Source of the DNA: Cytobacillus purgationiresistens
Lineage (GTDB): Bacteria > Bacillota > Bacilli > Bacillales > Cytobacillaceae
Assembly (NCBI RefSeq): GCF_030813235.1
Contig: NZ_JAUSUB010000002.1
Location: forward strand, 62,001 to 126,000
DNA length: 64,000 nucleotides
Direction of reading: 5' to 3'
Shown here: positions 10,888 through 19,420 of the stretch, piece by piece
Layout of the letters: each line of letters starts with the position of its first letter
How positions within the stretch are numbered: position 1 is the first letter of the stretch
Program-made: the position numbers and the translations under genes
Notes under the pieces: model-generated
Told to the model about the DNA's origin: nothing
The model's input: only the letters and a program-made list of their open reading frames with translations
The model's database searches: none

Positions 10888-12543
10888 TTAGTCTTGCTTA
10901 ATCCACCATTTGTTTGGATTGTAATAAGAGTTTTTAGCATGGAATTCATATCCTTGTAAGCCCGCTGGTACTGCTCGGAACTCTTCAGGATAGTATAAGA
11001 AAGAATATGCTTGATCTTCAGCTAAACCTACTTGAACTTTTCCAATCATTTCTTTACGCTTTTCTTTATCTAGCTCTTGTAAAGATTCATCCATCAATTT
11101 ATCTAATTCTGGATTAGAATAACCTGTGAAGTTTAGACCTTCTTCTATTTCTTTCGTATGGAAAATACCGCTTGGGTCTGGATCAGTACCTAAGCTCCAT
11201 CCTAAAACGATTCCTTCAAAGTTCCAAACCCCTGGATCAATATCTGCGATCAATGAGCTGAACTCAACAATTTGCGGCTTGACTTCAATACCTACTTCTT
11301 TTAACTGCTGCTGAAGGATAACTGTAATATCTTCACGAACTTTATTACCTTGGTTTGTTTTTAATTCAAAGGAGAATCTTTCTCCATCTTTTTCAAGAAT
11401 TCCATCAGAACCTGGAGTCCATCCAGCAGCTGTAAGCATTTCTTTCGCTTTTTCTACATCGTAATCAAATGTAGGAACATCTTTATTGTAAGCCCAGCTT
11501 AATGGACTTTCAGGAACGTGAGCAACTTCGCCTAGACCTGCCATAACATTCGTAACAATTGATTCACGATCGATCGCATGTGTAATGGCTTGACGTACAT
11601 TTACATCTTTAAACATATCCATACGTTGGTTAAATCCTAAGAATGTGTAGGAAAGGGCTAATCCAGACTCTAACCGTAGTCCAACTGAATCCGCAAATCC
11701 TTCTACTGCTGGTACATCAGGTTGTGCAATGCCAGAATAGAAATCAATATCTCCTGCTTGTAATTGCGCAAGCATTGCATTGGCATCAGGAACAATTTTG
11801 AAAGTAACTGTATCTAAGTATGGTCCTTCATCCCAATAATCCGTATTAGCAACTAATTTTACATATTCTCCATCTTTCCATTCTTCAAATTTAAATGGAC
11901 CTGAACCGATTGGATTCTTTGTATTAAATTCATGCTCACCTAAATCGGCAATTGGCACTTCTCCTAAAATATGTTCAGGAAGAATACTAAATCCTAAACC
12001 AACAACAGGAAACTGTGCATCCACTTTACTCATATTAAATTTAACTGTATAATCATCTACTTTTTCAACAGATTTAACAGCCTCAAAATATGATTTACGA
12101 GGACCATCATATTCATCGCTTAAAGGAATATTGTATGTGAAAACAACATCATCAGCCGTTAATGGCTCACCATCATGGAATTTAGCTTTATCTGTGATTT
12201 TAACTGTATAAGTAAGACCATCTTCAGCTGCAACCACTTCTTCAGCTAACCCGTTGTCAACTGAAGGGTTAAATTCTAAGTCTGAACCTACTAATGTTTC
12301 AAACATGAAACCTTCTACATCACTACTTGTTGCATCACTTGAATATAAACCGTTAAATGATGTCGGGTTGCCTGTTGTACCGATTACCATATCTCCACCT
12401 TGAGCTGGTTCATCTGACCCTGCGGCTTCTTCCTTCTCCGGATCTTTCTTCTCTGTAGATGTTGTGCCACCTCCAGAACATGCCGCTAAAAACATCGCTA
12501 AGATTAACATTACACTTAGCAGCCAAGCTTGCTTCTTCATCAT
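10888..12543 (-). CDS. appA: Oligopeptide-binding lipoprotein AppA
   Basis: Extracellular peptide receptor of the App system, 551 aa. N-terminal MMKKQAWLL, hydrophobic core and lipobox LAAC (Cys about residue 22) followed by a Gly/Ser/Glu-rich linker; then the SBP_bac_5 fold, including the signature-like region around residues 100-125 (VVAAEDGLTYTVKI...FHDGEPL). Two ATGs start the gene; AAGGGGG is better spaced to the second (12540). Unlike OppA this receptor is closer to the DppA/NikA-like branch by eye. In laboratory B. subtilis 168 appA carries a frameshift; here it is intact. Confidence 0.92.
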   Translation of the reverse strand: MMKKQAWLLSVMLILAMFLAACSGGGTTSTEKKDPEKEEAAGSDEPAQGGDMVIGTTGNPTSFNGLYSSDATSSDVEGFMFETLVGSDLEFNPSVDNGLAEEVVAAEDGLTYTVKITDKAKFHDGEPLTADDVVFTYNIPLSDEYDGPRKSYFEAVKSVEKVDDYTVKFNMSKVDAQFPVVGLGFSILPEHILGEVPIADLGEHEFNTKNPIGSGPFKFEEWKDGEYVKLVANTDYWDEGPYLDTVTFKIVPDANAMLAQLQAGDIDFYSGIAQPDVPAVEGFADSVGLRLESGLALSYTFLGFNQRMDMFKDVNVRQAITHAIDRESIVTNVMAGLGEVAHVPESPLSWAYNKDVPTFDYDVEKAKEMLTAAGWTPGSDGILEKDGERFSFELKTNQGNKVREDITVILQQQLKEVGIEVKPQIVEFSSLIADIDPGVWNFEGIVLGWSLGTDPDPSGIFHTKEIEEGLNFTGYSNPELDKLMDESLQELDKEKRKEMIGKVQVGLAEDQAYSFLYYPEEFRAVPAGLQGYEFHAKNSYYNPNKWWIKQD

Positions 12544-12678
12544 ATTTCCCCCTTAGTATTATTCGTTTTATCCTTCTTTAGCGAGTAGAGTGGAGTAAGT
12601 AGGTCTTGCACCGCCCCCCTTCAAGTATATAAACTTTCTTTATTTTAATTTTCAAAAAATATTAAAATGACTCATATC

Positions 12679-13701
12679 TTAATAGAGGTGACAGGCGACA
12701 AAGTGCTCTTTCTTCACTTCCTTATATTCAGGAACTTTTTCTGAACAAATAGCCGTTGCAGCCGGGCAGCGAGTATGGAAAACACAGCCTTGCGGCGGGT
12801 TTGAAGGACTCGGAAGATCACCCTTTAAGATAATCCGTTCTCTTCTCTCCACACCTTTTCTCTTTGGTACGGGAACAGCTGAAAGGAGTGCCTGCGTATA
12901 TGGATGAAGCGGCTCGTCATACAAATCTTTCTTAATGGCGAACTCCATCATTTTCCCTAAATACATCACTCCCACTCTATCGCTAATATGACGAACGACA
13001 CTTAAGTCATGTGAGATGAAAACATAAGTTAATCCTAAGTCATCCTGCAGGTCTTCCATCAGATTGATAATTTGTGCTTGGATTGATACATCCAATGCTG
13101 AAACTGGCTCATCCGCGATGATTAAATCTGGATTCACTGCCAGGGCTCTAGCAATCCCAATCCGCTGCCTTTGACCCCCGGAAAATTCATGTGGGTAACG
13201 ATTGACAAACATTGGATTAAAGCCGACCTTTTCAAGCAGCTCGTCGATTTTCTCTCCCCGTTCTTTCCCTTTATACATTTGATGGGTAATCATTGGCTCT
13301 GACAATATGTATTTTAAAGTTTTCCTTGGGTTTAACGATGCAAAAGGGTCTTGAAAAATCATTTGAATATCTTTTCTTATGGATCTTCTTAGCTCAGATT
13401 CTCCCATATTCGAGATATTTCGGCCTTTGAAAAGAATATTACCAGCAGTAGGTTCATAGAGCCTAATTAAGGTCCTGCCTGCAGTTGACTTTCCGCATCC
13501 TGATTCTCCAACAATCCCGATGGTTTCGCCTCTCTTCACTTTAAAGCTAACACCATCTACAGCTTTAACTGATCCGACATTACGTTGTAAAATCCCTGCT
13601 TTAATCGGGAAATGTTTCTTTAAATCAACCACCTCTAATAAATATTCAGAATCTGTATTTGATGGGTGATTTCCCTTTTTAGCTATAGTTGTTGCACTCA
13701 T
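12679..13701 (-). CDS. appF: Oligopeptide ABC transporter ATP-binding protein AppF
   Basis: ATPase subunit, 340 aa. Walker [11 protein letters not shown]-loop [11 protein letters not shown], signature FSGGQRQR and Walker B LIIADEP are all intact. The C-terminal oligopeptide extension carries Cys residues (GCVFHTRCP...C, CHLY) as usual for OppD/F-type ATPases that bind an Fe-S cluster in some homologues. ATGA overlap (4 bp) with appD indicates translational coupling. A 135-bp gap follows before appA. Confidence 0.93.
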   Translation of the reverse strand: MSATTIAKKGNHPSNTDSEYLLEVVDLKKHFPIKAGILQRNVGSVKAVDGVSFKVKRGETIGIVGESGCGKSTAGRTLIRLYEPTAGNILFKGRNISNMGESELRRSIRKDIQMIFQDPFASLNPRKTLKYILSEPMITHQMYKGKERGEKIDELLEKVGFNPMFVNRYPHEFSGGQRQRIGIARALAVNPDLIIADEPVSALDVSIQAQIINLMEDLQDDLGLTYVFISHDLSVVRHISDRVGVMYLGKMMEFAIKKDLYDEPLHPYTQALLSAVPVPKRKGVERRERIILKGDLPSPSNPPQGCVFHTRCPAATAICSEKVPEYKEVKKEHFVACHLY

Positions 13702-14681
13702 ACTGTTGCCTCCTTGTCACTATGTAAAAAGCAGCGGACCTTTCTTCTTCCAGCTACCTCTACTAATTTAGGAGCTTCTGCTCTGCATCGATCAAATGCA
13801 TGAGGGCAGCGGGGAGCAAAACGGCAGCCTATTGGAAAATGCTCTGGTGGTGGAACGGTTCCCTCTATGGATTGCAGCCTGTCTGTTTCACCTTCCAAAG
13901 AAGGGATAGACCCCATTAATCCTATCGTATACGGATGAAGGGGTTCATCAAATAAATCATCCACCAATGCTTCTTCTACCACTTGTCCACAATACATAAC
14001 AACCACTTTATCAGCTACCTCTGATACAACACCGAGATCATGAGTGATAATCAAAATGGATGTATCATATTTGACACTTAATTCTTTCATTAAATCTAAA
14101 ATTTGTGCTTGGATTGTTACATCTAGCGCAGTTGTTGGTTCATCAGCAATTAGTAACTTAGGATTGCAGCTCATTGCAATCGCAATCATTACCCTTTGCC
14201 GCATTCCACCCGATAATCGATGGGGATATTCATTAATTAATGCTTTCGCACGAGAAAAACCTACCATTTCAAGCATTTCAACTGCTTTATTAATCGAAGC
14301 AGCTCGACTCAATTTTTGATGATACATTAAAACTTCAATAATTTGTTCACCAACTGTTAATACCGGGTTTAAGGAAGTCATTGGTTCCTGAAAAATCATC
14401 GAGATATCATTACCCCGTATTTTACACATATCATCTTCTGTCAAATTTACTAGGTCATTGCCATTGAAAAGTATTGCCCCGTCTACAATTTTCCCCGGGG
14501 GACTTGGGATTAATCGCATGATAGAAAGAGAAGTAATGCTTTTTCCTGACCCTGACTCACCTACCAATGCCACTGTTTCGCCTTTATTGATAGTCAAATC
14601 AACCCCATCAACCGCAGGTATATCAATTTTATCTCGCTTAAAATGAGTCTTTAAGTTTCTTAATTCTAATAATGCAGTCAT
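13698..14681 (-). CDS. appD: Oligopeptide ABC transporter ATP-binding protein AppD
   Basis: First gene of appDFABC. The 327-aa ATPase has Walker A GESGSGKS, Q-loop FQEPMTSLNP, signature LSGGMRQR and Walker B LLIADEP, and the Cys-bearing C-terminal extension (GCRFAPRCPHAFDRC). Ribosome binding site GGAGGGTGTC lies just upstream. It overlaps appF by 4 bp. The app system is a second, partly redundant peptide importer next to opp. Confidence 0.93.
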   Translation of the reverse strand: MTALLELRNLKTHFKRDKIDIPAVDGVDLTINKGETVALVGESGSGKSITSLSIMRLIPSPPGKIVDGAILFNGNDLVNLTEDDMCKIRGNDISMIFQEPMTSLNPVLTVGEQIIEVLMYHQKLSRAASINKAVEMLEMVGFSRAKALINEYPHRLSGGMRQRVMIAIAMSCNPKLLIADEPTTALDVTIQAQILDLMKELSVKYDTSILIITHDLGVVSEVADKVVVMYCGQVVEEALVDDLFDEPLHPYTIGLMGSIPSLEGETDRLQSIEGTVPPPEHFPIGCRFAPRCPHAFDRCRAEAPKLVEVAGRRKVRCFLHSDKEATV

Positions 14682-14919
14682 GACACCCTCCGCCCATCTG
14701 ATTAAAAGATTAAAAGAATTAATATATTAACATATTATTCAAAATATTATCAATTAACCGCTTTAGCTGAATTTTCATAATTAATTAACTGTATATTATT
14801 ACAAACTGATTACGAATACAAGAAGTTTTTTAAAAATTCTTCTTTTTGATACTATTTAAAATAGTATTTTATCAATAGGAAACATGGTAGACGTTAGTAA
14901 TTATTATGATATATATGTA

Positions 14920-14957
14920 AAAAATAAGGCAAAAATATCAATATTTTAGCCTTATTT
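14920..14957 (-). terminator. yjaZ terminator
   Basis: AAATAAGGC and GCCTTATTT arms with an AT-rich extension and TTTTTT on the minus strand, 15 bp after the yjaZ stop. Confidence 0.8.
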
Positions 14958-14971
14958 GAATTTTTTATAAA

Positions 14972-15754
14972 TTATTTTTTAAATTTTGGAAGAAACTTTT
15001 CTGCCTCTAATATAAAACTATTTTTTATTGTTAGAACTTCCCTTTCCCTAAATATTGATATAATTTCGTAACCTACAGAATAGCCAAGCATTCGAGGATA
15101 CCTTTTACCTCCGAATAAAACTTGGTCATGAACTCTTTTATTCTTTTTCACATCTAAATGGTCTTTCACATAACGATTCCAATATTCCTCAATTTCATCA
15201 CGGGTGAATTTGGTACACCACTTCGATCGATATTGTTTCCCACAGTTCATTTCAACTGCATATTCAGCCAGCCCTTCTAACACGATGCTATCGAGCAAGT
15301 TAAATTGATTTATGGTCTTTTGTTGTTTATTTATTCTGCACACATGATGATATTCATGGACAAATAAAGCCTCGAGCTCCTTTTCATCTTGTAATACTGG
15401 AAGAAATAGAAAGATCTTATCACTGAATGAAAGACCAGACTTCATCCCGCCGTGCCAATCAGAAAAAATCCCACCAGCAGCGATAGGAAAGATATAGATG
15501 GGAACATCTGGTCCTTGCCATTTTTTCTTGTATTTCTTATGAAGACGTTCGACTGTCTCCCAACTATCTTTTTCAACTAATTGGTCAAAAATTTTTTTGC
15601 TCCTTCTATTCGGACTGTACATGCCAAACGTTTCTAAAAATGCATAAAGTTTGTGCGAATCATCTTCATTGAAATCTGTCAACAAAGGCTTTATCAACTC
15701 TTCAGGCTTGTCAAACGATTCTTTAAGCCACTGATCTGTACGAATAACACCCAT
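14972..15754 (-). CDS. yjaZ: YjaZ-like DUF2268 putative zinc protease
   Basis: 260 aa, with a zinc-metallopeptidase motif HEYHH (near residue 129, in the LFVHEYHHVC segment) and a downstream glutamate in the conserved VLEGLAEYAVE stretch that could be the third zinc ligand. These fit the DUF2268 family of predicted zinc-dependent proteases to which B. subtilis YjaZ belongs. I see no signal peptide. It lies between app and fabF as in B. subtilis. Substrate unknown; activity inferred from the motif only. Confidence 0.85.
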   Translation of the reverse strand: MGVIRTDQWLKESFDKPEELIKPLLTDFNEDDSHKLYAFLETFGMYSPNRRSKKIFDQLVEKDSWETVERLHKKYKKKWQGPDVPIYIFPIAAGGIFSDWHGGMKSGLSFSDKIFLFLPVLQDEKELEALFVHEYHHVCRINKQQKTINQFNLLDSIVLEGLAEYAVEMNCGKQYRSKWCTKFTRDEIEEYWNRYVKDHLDVKKNKRVHDQVLFGGKRYPRMLGYSVGYEIISIFREREVLTIKNSFILEAEKFLPKFKK

Positions 15755-15854
15755 CTCTAAACCTCCAAAATAAAAAAATAGTAATATATTTTATGGGTTT
15801 AGAACTGAATGGTTCGAAGAAAAGAGGATGAATACCCCCTAAAAAGGCAATTAA

Positions 15855-15981
15855 ACAGCTCGGGGGCGCCTTGCTCACCCTCCGGCATAGTATAAGTCGA
15901 GCCTCACTTAAAAGTGTTCTTTACCTTTCTGGGAGGATTGGCTTAAACCATCGAGGGCGGGAAGGACGCTTGCGCTAGACA
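15855..15981 (+). repeat. Diverged copy of stem-loop repeat family A
   Basis: Shares the layout of the copies at 43122 and 54838: an ATAAGTCGAGCC segment, the conserved apical TGTTCTTT loop, a GGCTTAAACCATCGAGGG segment and a closing CTAGAC. The stems themselves are different and partly degraded. It sits between yjaZ and fabF. Confidence 0.55.
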
Positions 15982-16040
15982 TTTTCCTAACTATAAAATT
16001 TATCCTTTCATATCTTTACAAAAGGCAGTTTTCGTATAAT

Positions 16041-16216
16041 TTGTTGCTTTTCGCAGGTATTCGATGATTTCCTCCCCAGGTGCTCGCTTTCCGCGGGGCG
16101 GAGGGTAGCCTCCTCATCGCTATGCTCATGCGGGGTCTCACCTGTCCTGCTGCTCCCGCAAAAGTCTCGCACTTTCCTCTCCAATCAACTTTTTTATCAA
16201 TTGTTTGTCATATCAA
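16041..16216 (+). repeat. Dispersed repeat family B, copy 1
   Basis: About 175 bp shared with 42165-42342: TTGCTTTTCG...GATTTCCTC, GTGCTCGCTTTCCGCGGGG, GGGGTCTCACCTGTCC, CCAATCAACTTTTTT and TTTGTC blocks appear in the same order. The repeat has internal inverted parts and no convincing gene. I recall similar GC-richer intergenic repeats in other Bacillaceae but cannot check. Confidence 0.8.
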
Positions 16217-16249
16217 AACTTATTAAAAAATTTGAAAAGAGCAATACAA

Positions 16250-16278
16250 AAAAAACTGGCACCTTATCGGCACCAGTC
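16250..16278 (-). terminator. fabF terminator
   Basis: On the minus strand ACTGGTGCC pairs with GGTGCCAGT (two wobble pairs) across a GATAA loop, followed by eight T. Confidence 0.88.
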
Positions 16279-16288
16279 TAACCATTTA

Positions 16289-17530
16289 TTATTGATATTT
16301 CTTAAAAACAAGCGTTGCGTTATGTCCGCCAAACCCAAGCGAGTTACTCATGACGGCATTGATTTCTTTTTCTCTCGCCTTATTTGGCACATAATCCAAG
16401 TCACATTCCGGATCTGGTGTTTCATAGTTAATGGTTGGTGGTAAAATACTTTCCTTCATCGCAAGAATTGAAAAGATCGCTTCAATTCCACCAGCTGCAC
16501 CCAGTAAATGACCGGTCATCGATTTCGTTGAGCTCATGGCCAGATTGTATGCATGCTCGCCAAATACCTCTTTTACCGCTAACGTTTCAAATTTATCATT
16601 ATAATCAGTACTTGTTCCATGCGCATTAATATAATCAATATTCTCCGGGCTTAATCCACCATCGTCAAGCGCCATCTTCATAGCACGTGCACCGCCTTCA
16701 CCGCCTGGAGCCGGAGCAGTAATATGATAGGCATCTCCTGTTGAGCCATAGCCAACGATTTCAGCATAAATAGTAGCTTCACGTGCTAACGCATGTTCAA
16801 GTTCTTCAAGAACGACAAGTCCAGCACCCTCACCGATAACAAAGCCATCTCGATTCTTATCAAAAGGTCTGCTTGCAGTTTGTGGATCAGGATTAGTAGA
16901 TAACGCAGTATTAGCGCAGAAACCAGCCACAGACATTCTTGTAATTGGGGCTTCTGCTCCCCCTGTGATCATCGCATCAGCATCTCCCCGCTGAATGACT
17001 TTAAATGCATCACCTATTGAGTTCGTGCCGGTTGCACATGCAGTTACTGTACATGAATTAAACCCTTTCGCTCCTAAGGTAATGGATACCTGACCTGCTG
17101 CCATATCAGGAATCATCATTGGAACGAAGAAAGGGCTCACCCTTCTGTATCCACGATTTAAGAACGTTTCGAATTGATTCTCAAATGTTTCCATTCCGCC
17201 GATTCCCGATCCAACCCATACTCCAATACGGTGCGCATTCTCATCATTAATGTCGAGCTTAGCATCTTCAACGGCCATTAATGCTGCAGCAACTGCAAAC
17301 TGTGTAAATCGATCCATCTTTCTTGCATCTTTTTTCTCTAAGTATTCTTCAACGTTAAAATCAGTTACTTCAGCAGCTACCTTTGCTGGGTAATCATCCG
17401 CATTGACTCTCGTTAGCGGCCCAACTCCTGATACACCCGCTTTGATTTTAGCCCAGGACATAGCCACATCTTTTCCGAGCGGTGTAACTGCTCCAATTCC
17501 CGTAACGACAACTCTCTTCTTTTGCATCAT
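16289..17530 (-). CDS. fabF: Beta-ketoacyl-ACP synthase II
   Basis: Elongating condensing enzyme of type II fatty acid synthesis; condenses malonyl-ACP with acyl-ACP. I use ATG at 17528-17530 (AAAGGAG at 8 nt) instead of the GTG inside the ribosome binding site; 413 aa, normal length. The catalytic triad is visible: Cys in [13 protein letters not shown], His in [12 protein letters not shown] and His in [12 protein letters not shown]. It follows fabH by about 45 bp, probably one FapR-controlled operon. Confidence 0.97.
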   Translation of the reverse strand: MMQKKRVVVTGIGAVTPLGKDVAMSWAKIKAGVSGVGPLTRVNADDYPAKVAAEVTDFNVEEYLEKKDARKMDRFTQFAVAAALMAVEDAKLDINDENAHRIGVWVGSGIGGMETFENQFETFLNRGYRRVSPFFVPMMIPDMAAGQVSITLGAKGFNSCTVTACATGTNSIGDAFKVIQRGDADAMITGGAEAPITRMSVAGFCANTALSTNPDPQTASRPFDKNRDGFVIGEGAGLVVLEELEHALAREATIYAEIVGYGSTGDAYHITAPAPGGEGGARAMKMALDDGGLSPENIDYINAHGTSTDYNDKFETLAVKEVFGEHAYNLAMSSTKSMTGHLLGAAGGIEAIFSILAMKESILPPTINYETPDPECDLDYVPNKAREKEINAVMSNSLGFGGHNATLVFKKYQ

Positions 17531-17575
17531 ATTTGACACTCCTTTATGATTCGTTCAGTTTTATTGTTGTATACA

Positions 17576-18508
17576 TTATCTTCCCCAACGAAGGGCAACA
17601 GCACCCCATGTAAGACCTCCGCCAAAGCCGACCATCACGATAAGATCATCGTCCTTGATCTTTCCCGCTTCCAATTCCTCAACCATTGCGATTGGAATGG
17701 AAGATGCGGAGGTATTTCCATATTTCCGGATCGTTTTAGACATTTTTTCATCAGGAAGTTCCAGTCTTTGTCTGGATGCTTCCATAATACGAATATTAGC
17801 TTGATGGGGAATGAGATAATCAACATCTTCCTTGGACAACCCTGCTTTATTCAGAACATTGATACAACTTTCTCCCATTTGGCGTACAGCAAATTTATAT
17901 ACTTCACGACCATTCATTATGATATATTGATCTTGGTAAAGATGTTTTGCCCCAGTTCCATCAGCACCAAGTTCAAAGGAGAGAATCCCTCTTCCTTCTG
18001 AAACAGGCCCCATCACGACGGCTCCTGCCCCATCACCAAATAACACAGCCGTATTTCGATCATTCCAATCCGTAACTTTAGACAGTTTTTCTACACCTAC
18101 TACTAATACATATTTATAAGTGTTAGTATCGATAAACTGTTTCGCTGTTATCATACCATACATAAAGCCGGCACAAGCAGCACTTACATCCATCGCTGCA
18201 GCCTTCTTTGCTCCAAGTCTCTCTTGCAACACGCACGCCACACTTGGAAACGGTTGATCTGGTGTTACCGTAGCAACTAATATTAAGTCAATATCTTCTG
18301 CCTTTATATCAGCATTTTCCATCGCCTTAACTGCTGCCTCATAGGCCATATGAGAAGTATCTGTTTCGTCATCTGCAATTCTTCTTTCCTCAATTCCCGT
18401 TCTTGTTCTGATCCATTCATCAGATGTATCCATCATTTTTTCAAGATCCGCATTTGTAACAATTCTATCAGGCAGGCTTCTTCCTATTCCAATAATCCCT
18501 GTATTCAT
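17576..18508 (-). CDS. fabH: Beta-ketoacyl-ACP synthase III
   Basis: Starts fatty acid synthesis by condensing acyl-CoA primers (branched in Bacillus) with malonyl-ACP. The 310-aa product has the catalytic Cys in [12 protein letters not shown], His in [11 protein letters not shown] and Asn in [11 protein letters not shown]. The start ATG follows AGGGAGTGGAGAA. First gene of fabH-fabF; its roughly 200-nt leader contains an inserted stem-loop repeat (18533-18625) and begins at a promoter overlapped by a FapR-like operator. Confidence 0.97.
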   Translation of the reverse strand: MNTGIIGIGRSLPDRIVTNADLEKMMDTSDEWIRTRTGIEERRIADDETDTSHMAYEAAVKAMENADIKAEDIDLILVATVTPDQPFPSVACVLQERLGAKKAAAMDVSAACAGFMYGMITAKQFIDTNTYKYVLVVGVEKLSKVTDWNDRNTAVLFGDGAGAVVMGPVSEGRGILSFELGADGTGAKHLYQDQYIIMNGREVYKFAVRQMGESCINVLNKAGLSKEDVDYLIPHQANIRIMEASRQRLELPDEKMSKTIRKYGNTSASSIPIAMVEELEAGKIKDDDLIVMVGFGGGLTWGAVALRWGR

Positions 18509-18532
18509 TTCTCCACTCCCTTTTTTTGAAAT

Positions 18533-18625
18533 GCGGAGGTGGCTTGCTTGGTTCCGGTATGAGGTTAGTACTTTACTTCATTCCGTTTGACTAAAGAACT
18601 TGAAGAACAAGCCACCGTAACTGAA
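18533..18625 (-). repeat. Stem-loop element in fabH leader, related to repeat family A
   Basis: GGAGGTGGCTTG (ends 18546) and CAAGCCACCGTAACTG (from 18608) form a perfect 9-bp outer stem. The same outer arms (GGAGGTGGCT...AGCCACCGGAACT) close the repeats at 43122. The inner part differs, with a weaker inner stem. It lies inside the transcribed leader of fabH. Confidence 0.6.
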
Positions 18626-18696
18626 CGATCTTCTTTGCCCAGTTTCTTCTCCACTTTTCGATCCAGATGACTTATTTATATATTTTAATATCAATT

Positions 18697-18715
18697 ATTA
18701 TGACTTGGTACTAAT
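18697..18715 (-). promoter_or_regulatory. FapR-like operator of fabHF
   Basis: The minus strand reads ATTAGTACCAAGTCATAAT, an inverted repeat (ATTAGTACC/GTCATAAT) resembling the FapR consensus that controls fatty acid genes in Bacillus through malonyl-CoA. It begins at the end of the predicted -10 and covers the expected +1, as at known FapR targets. Confidence 0.75.
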
Positions 18716-18743
18716 TTTAGCAAATAAAATGATTTAATGCCAA
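18714..18743 (-). promoter_or_regulatory. SigA-type promoter of fabH-fabF
   Basis: Minus-strand TTGGCA (18738-18743) and TAAAAT (18714-18719) with 18-bp spacing, directly upstream of and touching the FapR-like operator. Confidence 0.65.
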
Positions 18744-18775
18744 CATTTTTCATGTTAAATTTATGCATTCGTCCA

Positions 18776-18804
18776 TTCACATACGCGATTTACCCATATA
18801 TTAT
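18776..18804 (+). promoter_or_regulatory. SigA-type promoter of the small gene at 18839
   Basis: TTCACA (18776-18781), 17-bp spacer, TATTAT (18799-18804); divergent from the fabH promoter. Confidence 0.5.
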
Positions 18805-18838
18805 TATGAGGTTTTCTTAAAGGGGAGGGCTGGAACTA

Positions 18839-19108
18839 GTGAAAGAAAAAAATCGGAGTGATTCTTTTAGTCAATTTATGTTTGGGCAACAAGAAGGAAC
18901 ACATAAATCTGAGGATTGGATAGTGGGTGGAAATGCAAAAAAAGAGGAAGTTAAAGGAAATAAAATAGAACAGTTTGTAAATAACCTAGATACCCTGGAT
19001 ATGGATGAACTAATGGACAATGTGACAAATTTGATGGCTTCTGCAGAACAGTTAAAACCATTATTTAAACAGGCAGGACCTTTTATTCAAAGCTTCTTTA
19101 AAAAATAA
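18839..19108 (+). CDS. Small conserved protein next to comZ (YjzB position)
   Basis: 89-aa protein beginning at GTG with a strong AAAGGGGAGGG ribosome binding site at 9 nt, and followed by a clear terminator, so it is very probably real. The N-terminal half is polar (SFSQFMFG motif, DWIVGG), the C-terminal half amphipathic with a hydrophobic end (QLKPLFKQAGPFIQSFF). It is divergent from fabH and sits where B. subtilis has yjzB. No domain recognised; function unknown. Confidence 0.75.
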   Translation: MKEKNRSDSFSQFMFGQQEGTHKSEDWIVGGNAKKEEVKGNKIEQFVNNLDTLDMDELMDNVTNLMASAEQLKPLFKQAGPFIQSFFKK

Positions 19109-19116
19109 TGAAAGGA

Positions 19117-19151
19117 AAAGCTAACGGAAACCGTTAGCTTCATCTTTTTTA
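19117..19151 (+). terminator. Terminator of small gene at 18839
   Basis: AGCTAACGG and CCGTTAGCT form a 9-bp stem with a 3-nt loop, followed by TCATCTTTTTT. Confidence 0.85.
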
Positions 19152-19162
19152 GACAAGAAAAT

Positions 19163-19190
19163 AACCAGCCTCAAGAATTCAGGGCTGGCA
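19163..19190 (-). terminator. Possible med-comZ terminator
   Basis: CCAGCC/GGCTGG arms (extended by neighbouring bases) followed on the minus strand by TTATTTTCTTG, 7 bp after comZ. The T tract is imperfect. Confidence 0.5.
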
Positions 19191-19196
19191 TTTACT

Positions 19197-19388
19197 TTAC
19201 TCTTTCTCTTTTAAAGCGTCTGCTTTACCCATTTCATATGCTTCAGTCATCACTTTCGTGAACAAAGTCATGAATGGTTGGATCATTTCAAGTGATAATT
19301 CAACACCTGCTTTTTCCAGCTCTTCCTTCGCTTCAGGCATGTACTTCATCGCTATTTGCATAAACTCCATTGTCTTATCATTTTGCAT
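19197..19388 (-). CDS. comZ: ComZ competence regulator
   Basis: 63-aa helical protein that closely matches remembered B. subtilis ComZ (EFMQIAMKYMPEAKEELEKAG; IQPFMTLFT; EAYEMGKADA). In B. subtilis ComZ is reported to lower expression of the comG DNA-uptake operon and is encoded downstream of med, as here. The ribosome binding site TAGGAGGAT is strong. No DNA-binding motif is obvious at this size. Confidence 0.92.
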   Translation of the reverse strand: MQNDKTMEFMQIAMKYMPEAKEELEKAGVELSLEMIQPFMTLFTKVMTEAYEMGKADALKEKE

Positions 19389-19420
19389 TCTATCTTATCC
19401 TCCTACTAGATCAAAAAATA

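Noticed and set aside
16205-16444. Plus-strand frame over the fabF 3' end
   Set aside because: Shadow of fabF and its terminator; no ribosome binding site.
17546-18001. 151-codon plus-strand frame opposite fabH
   Set aside because: Antisense shadow of an unmistakable fabH.
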